In this document: positions 8,394-10,168 of the stretch, piece after piece | Numbering within the stretch: position 1 is the stretch's first letter | How the letters are laid out: the number at the start of each line of letters is the position of its first letter | DNA from: Chitinophagales bacterium | GTDB lineage: Bacteria > Bacteroidota > Bacteroidia > Chitinophagales > Saprospiraceae | Assembly: GCA_013298445.1 (NCBI GenBank) | Contig: JAAFHQ010000147.1 | Span: 1 to 10,168 of the forward strand | Direction: 5' to 3' | Length of the DNA: 10,168 bases | The notes under the pieces: generated by a model | Database searches by the model: none | The model's input: the letters and a program-made list of their open reading frames with translations, nothing else | What the model was told of the DNA's origin: nothing | Program-made: the position numbers and the translations under genes

Positions 8394-8401
8394 GATTACT
8401 T
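8394..8401 (-). repeat. 8-bp direct repeat, copy 1 (AAGTAATC)
   Basis: The upstream copy of the AAGTAATC repeat, just after the stop codon of the gpJ-like gene. It is preceded by C and followed by G, whereas the other copy is preceded by G and followed by C, so the identity is limited to eight bases. Confidence 0.35.
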
Positions 8402-8406
8402 GATAT

Positions 8407-10168
8407 TTAAGAGCCTACTGTAATTGGAGGGCAGGTGAGTTCCTCCTTTTTTTCACAAACGGAATGGAAAGGATAAGCCCTTGTTTCTCCTCTGGGATTA
8501 ATGTTTGTACAGGTAGAGGGTGTTTTCGAAAAAGCGTCACAATCCTCGTCATTGACAAATATACAAATCTCTCCAGCGGTCAAAATGGAGCGGGCTGTCT
8601 TTGGTTCAACCACTTCAAGAACCGTTTCAGGAGCTTCTTCAGTGGACAATGACAAACAGGTGATAAAATCAACGTAGTCCAGTTTTTCAATGAACTTGAT
8701 GACTTCTGACTCGTTCACTGGCTGCCCGAATACCAATTTATGGGAGTCTTTGGAAATGAACCAAGGTGCAAAAAAGAAGGTCAAATCCTCTTTGAGCTTG
8801 GCTCCGTAATAGGCTTTGTCTTTGCCTTTTCGCAAGCGTACATGTGCCTTTACGTTGACCTTTTCGTAACGGGGGTTCAACACTTTCAGTCGTACAAAAG
8901 GTGATACGCGTTTTTTGAGGAAAGCCTTGATCTCTTCCAATACACTGACAGGTGCACGGGGTTCCAGGCCTTGACCTGCGGTCAGTTTGGTTAGGTCAGG
9001 AATGACCGCAAGGGTCACAAATCCCGGGGCTAATTCCAAATCCATTTTGTAGTCCCCAGCCGAGAGACCAAAGCCATGGCTGATGCATTTTACTTTGTAA
9101 ATCTGCTGAAAAGCTTCCAAGACGAGGGCCTCATAGTCGAAACCTGCGATGGCCCGGCCCTTATGCCGCAACTGTTCGCTTACCCGATTGTAAAAACTCC
9201 CGCTTGCTTCCGGGGCTTTTCCATTGAAGGAAGGATAAGGTTGTTCCATTTTTTTGACCCCAGCCTCAGGTTCTACCATTTTGGTGATGCTGCTTGCGGG
9301 TAGGGTGCCATCGAGGCGTTGTAAATCGTTGCTGCTGTCTGGTTTAAAGGTCACCCTTGCTGCCTGAGTATGTACTGCAATGGTTTCACTGACGGCTTTT
9401 ACTTTATTGATGGGAGCGAGGGCTTGGTCGTTTATTTCGCATTGGATTGAAGCGTCTAACTCACTAACAGACGCTTTGATCCAAAACAGATTGGGCGGCA
9501 TGACGGTATTTCCCGTTCGGGAGATGCCTCTAGGCACGGCGATTTTCACGATGCCTGAAACGGTAAGGCCCTTGGTTTCATCAGAGATGATTTCAAAACC
9601 TGGCCTCAAGGAAAGCCATTGGTTGTTGGCAAGGTAATGCCAGTGCACCAGGGCCCGGTCTCGTTCGCTGTCGGCGGTGGCTTCCGCCAATTGCAACAAC
9701 AAATTGAGTGTACTGCCAGGGCGAAGATTGTTCAGCCCGAGGTAGAGTGTACCTTCTTCTTTGAATACGGGCAACAAAGTTGGCAATGCTTCTAGTTCTT
9801 CGTGCTTGTAGGTACCTTCGAAGGGATACAGGTGAATCAGCTCGATGTCATCCTTGGTGGCACAGGCAGAGTAATCGAGGGCGATGTTTTTAATGGTGGG
9901 GGTCCAGGGTTCGTTGGGGATAAGAACAGCTTTGCCTTTGTCAAAAGCATCAATGATGCTTTGAAAAATAGAATTTATGTTGCCCTCCAAATTATTGTCG
10001 AATGTATTGTTTACTGAGGCCTGTAATGCGTTTAAGTCGTTTTGCACTTCATTTAACCATACAGGGTCATTTGGACTTGGGCCACTTGGAGGGGAATCAA
10101 CAATAGGTGTTAATCCGGAAATAAAATTATTGAAATCAATGTTTATATTTCCTTGTCTAGCATTGCTA
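8407..10168 (-). CDS. eCIS baseplate protein, gpJ/Afp11-like (5' end outside window)
   Basis: This is the C-terminal part of a baseplate J-type protein of a contractile injection system, which would join the wedge/hub platform under the sheath and tube. The frame stays open from the stop at 8407-8409 to the window edge, giving 586 visible residues. A GTG at 10047 could pose as a start, but coding continues upstream of it through a Pro/Ser-rich stretch, so I treat the gene as 5'-truncated. Counting from that GTG, the family-like segments are NLRPGSTLNLLLQL (about 107-120), a strand-rich part with NQWLSLRPGFEI (142-153), the signature FYNRVSEQLRHKGRAI (285-300) followed by FDYEALVLEAF (303-313), and GQPVNESEVIKFIEKL near 441-456. 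These resemble the C-terminal half of gpJ-like baseplate proteins of Bacteroidota eCIS. The last 52 residues hold five cysteines (C495, C503, C513, C531, C539), an odd cluster. The gene lies 65 nt upstream of the giant Afp12-type gene and is probably co-transcribed with it. I am confident of the family and less sure of the exact Afp11 equivalence. Confidence 0.85.
   Translation of the reverse strand, partial: SNARQGNINIDFNNFISGLTPIVDSPPSGPSPNDPVWLNEVQNDLNALQASVNNTFDNNLEGNINSIFQSIIDAFDKGKAVLIPNEPWTPTIKNIALDYSACATKDDIELIHLYPFEGTYKHEELEALPTLLPVFKEEGTLYLGLNNLRPGSTLNLLLQLAEATADSERDRALVHWHYLANNQWLSLRPGFEIISDETKGLTVSGIVKIAVPRGISRTGNTVMPPNLFWIKASVSELDASIQCEINDQALAPINKVKAVSETIAVHTQAARVTFKPDSSNDLQRLDGTLPASSITKMVEPEAGVKKMEQPYPSFNGKAPEASGSFYNRVSEQLRHKGRAIAGFDYEALVLEAFQQIYKVKCISHGFGLSAGDYKMDLELAPGFVTLAVIPDLTKLTAGQGLEPRAPVSVLEEIKAFLKKRVSPFVRLKVLNPRYEKVNVKAHVRLRKGKDKAYYGAKLKEDLTFFFAPWFISKDSHKLVFGQPVNESEVIKFIEKLDYVDFITCLSLSTEEAPETVLEVVEPKTARSILTAGEICIFVNDEDCDAFSKTPSTCTNINPRGETRAYPFHSVCEKKEELTCPPITVGS

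Larger units (their letters stand above)
8342..8406 (-). other. Intergenic spacer and leader between the two baseplate genes
   Basis: This 65-nt gap is the only sizeable noncoding stretch in the window. Read on the minus strand it ends in TGAATAAAAACC directly before the ATG of the giant baseplate gene. That is an A-rich, Shine-Dalgarno-free initiation region of the kind common in Bacteroidota. I see no stable hairpin followed by a T-run, so no terminator separates the genes and read-through from the upstream gene is likely. It also contains two copies of an 8-bp direct repeat, listed separately. Confidence 0.6.

Noticed and set aside
10045..10047. GTG as the start of the gpJ-like gene
   Set aside because: The frame continues open upstream to the window edge with plausible coding, and family members are longer, so this is an internal valine codon.

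Overview
The window is almost wholly coding and is read from the minus strand. It holds three consecutive, co-directional genes, in transcription order from high to low coordinates. They match the baseplate-to-tape-measure section of an extracellular contractile injection system (eCIS), the phage-tail-like particle family that includes Afp, PVC, MAC and AlgoCIS. The first and third genes are cut by the window edges, so only the middle gene is complete. The organism is probably a member of the Bacteroidota, perhaps a Saprospiria-like marine or environmental lineage. I base this on mid-40s GC content, start sites without a convincing Shine-Dalgarno sequence, an A-rich leader before the large gene, and the kind of eCIS baseplate protein present. 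This taxonomic guess is inference.

Layout: (1) 10168-8407, the C-terminal 586 residues of a gpJ/Afp11-type baseplate protein whose start lies beyond the window. (2) 8406-8342, a 65-nt spacer carrying an 8-bp direct repeat. (3) 8341-1082, a very large 2419-residue Afp12-type baseplate protein. Its recognisable baseplate core is at both ends, and roughly 1,100-1,200 residues of degenerate repeats and cysteine-rich segments lie between them. (4) 1081-1070, a 12-nt gap. (5) 1069-1, the N-terminal 356 residues of the CIS tape-measure protein (Afp14 type), still open at the window edge.

From what is known of the family, the two baseplate proteins build the wedge and hub platform from which sheath and tube polymerise, and the tape-measure protein sets tube length. 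An Afp15-like AAA+ ATPase and a terminator protein would be expected further downstream. No separate tail-fibre gene (Afp13 position) lies between the Afp12-type gene and the tape-measure gene.

The most unusual content is in the giant baseplate protein. It has a long run of about 40-residue strand-strand-helix-like modules resembling the DUF1508/YegP pattern, and about 75 cysteines concentrated in a few clusters. One cluster has CxxC-x9-CxxC spacing, as in zinc-ribbon-like sites. No RNA genes, CRISPR arrays, insertion sequences or clear terminators were seen.
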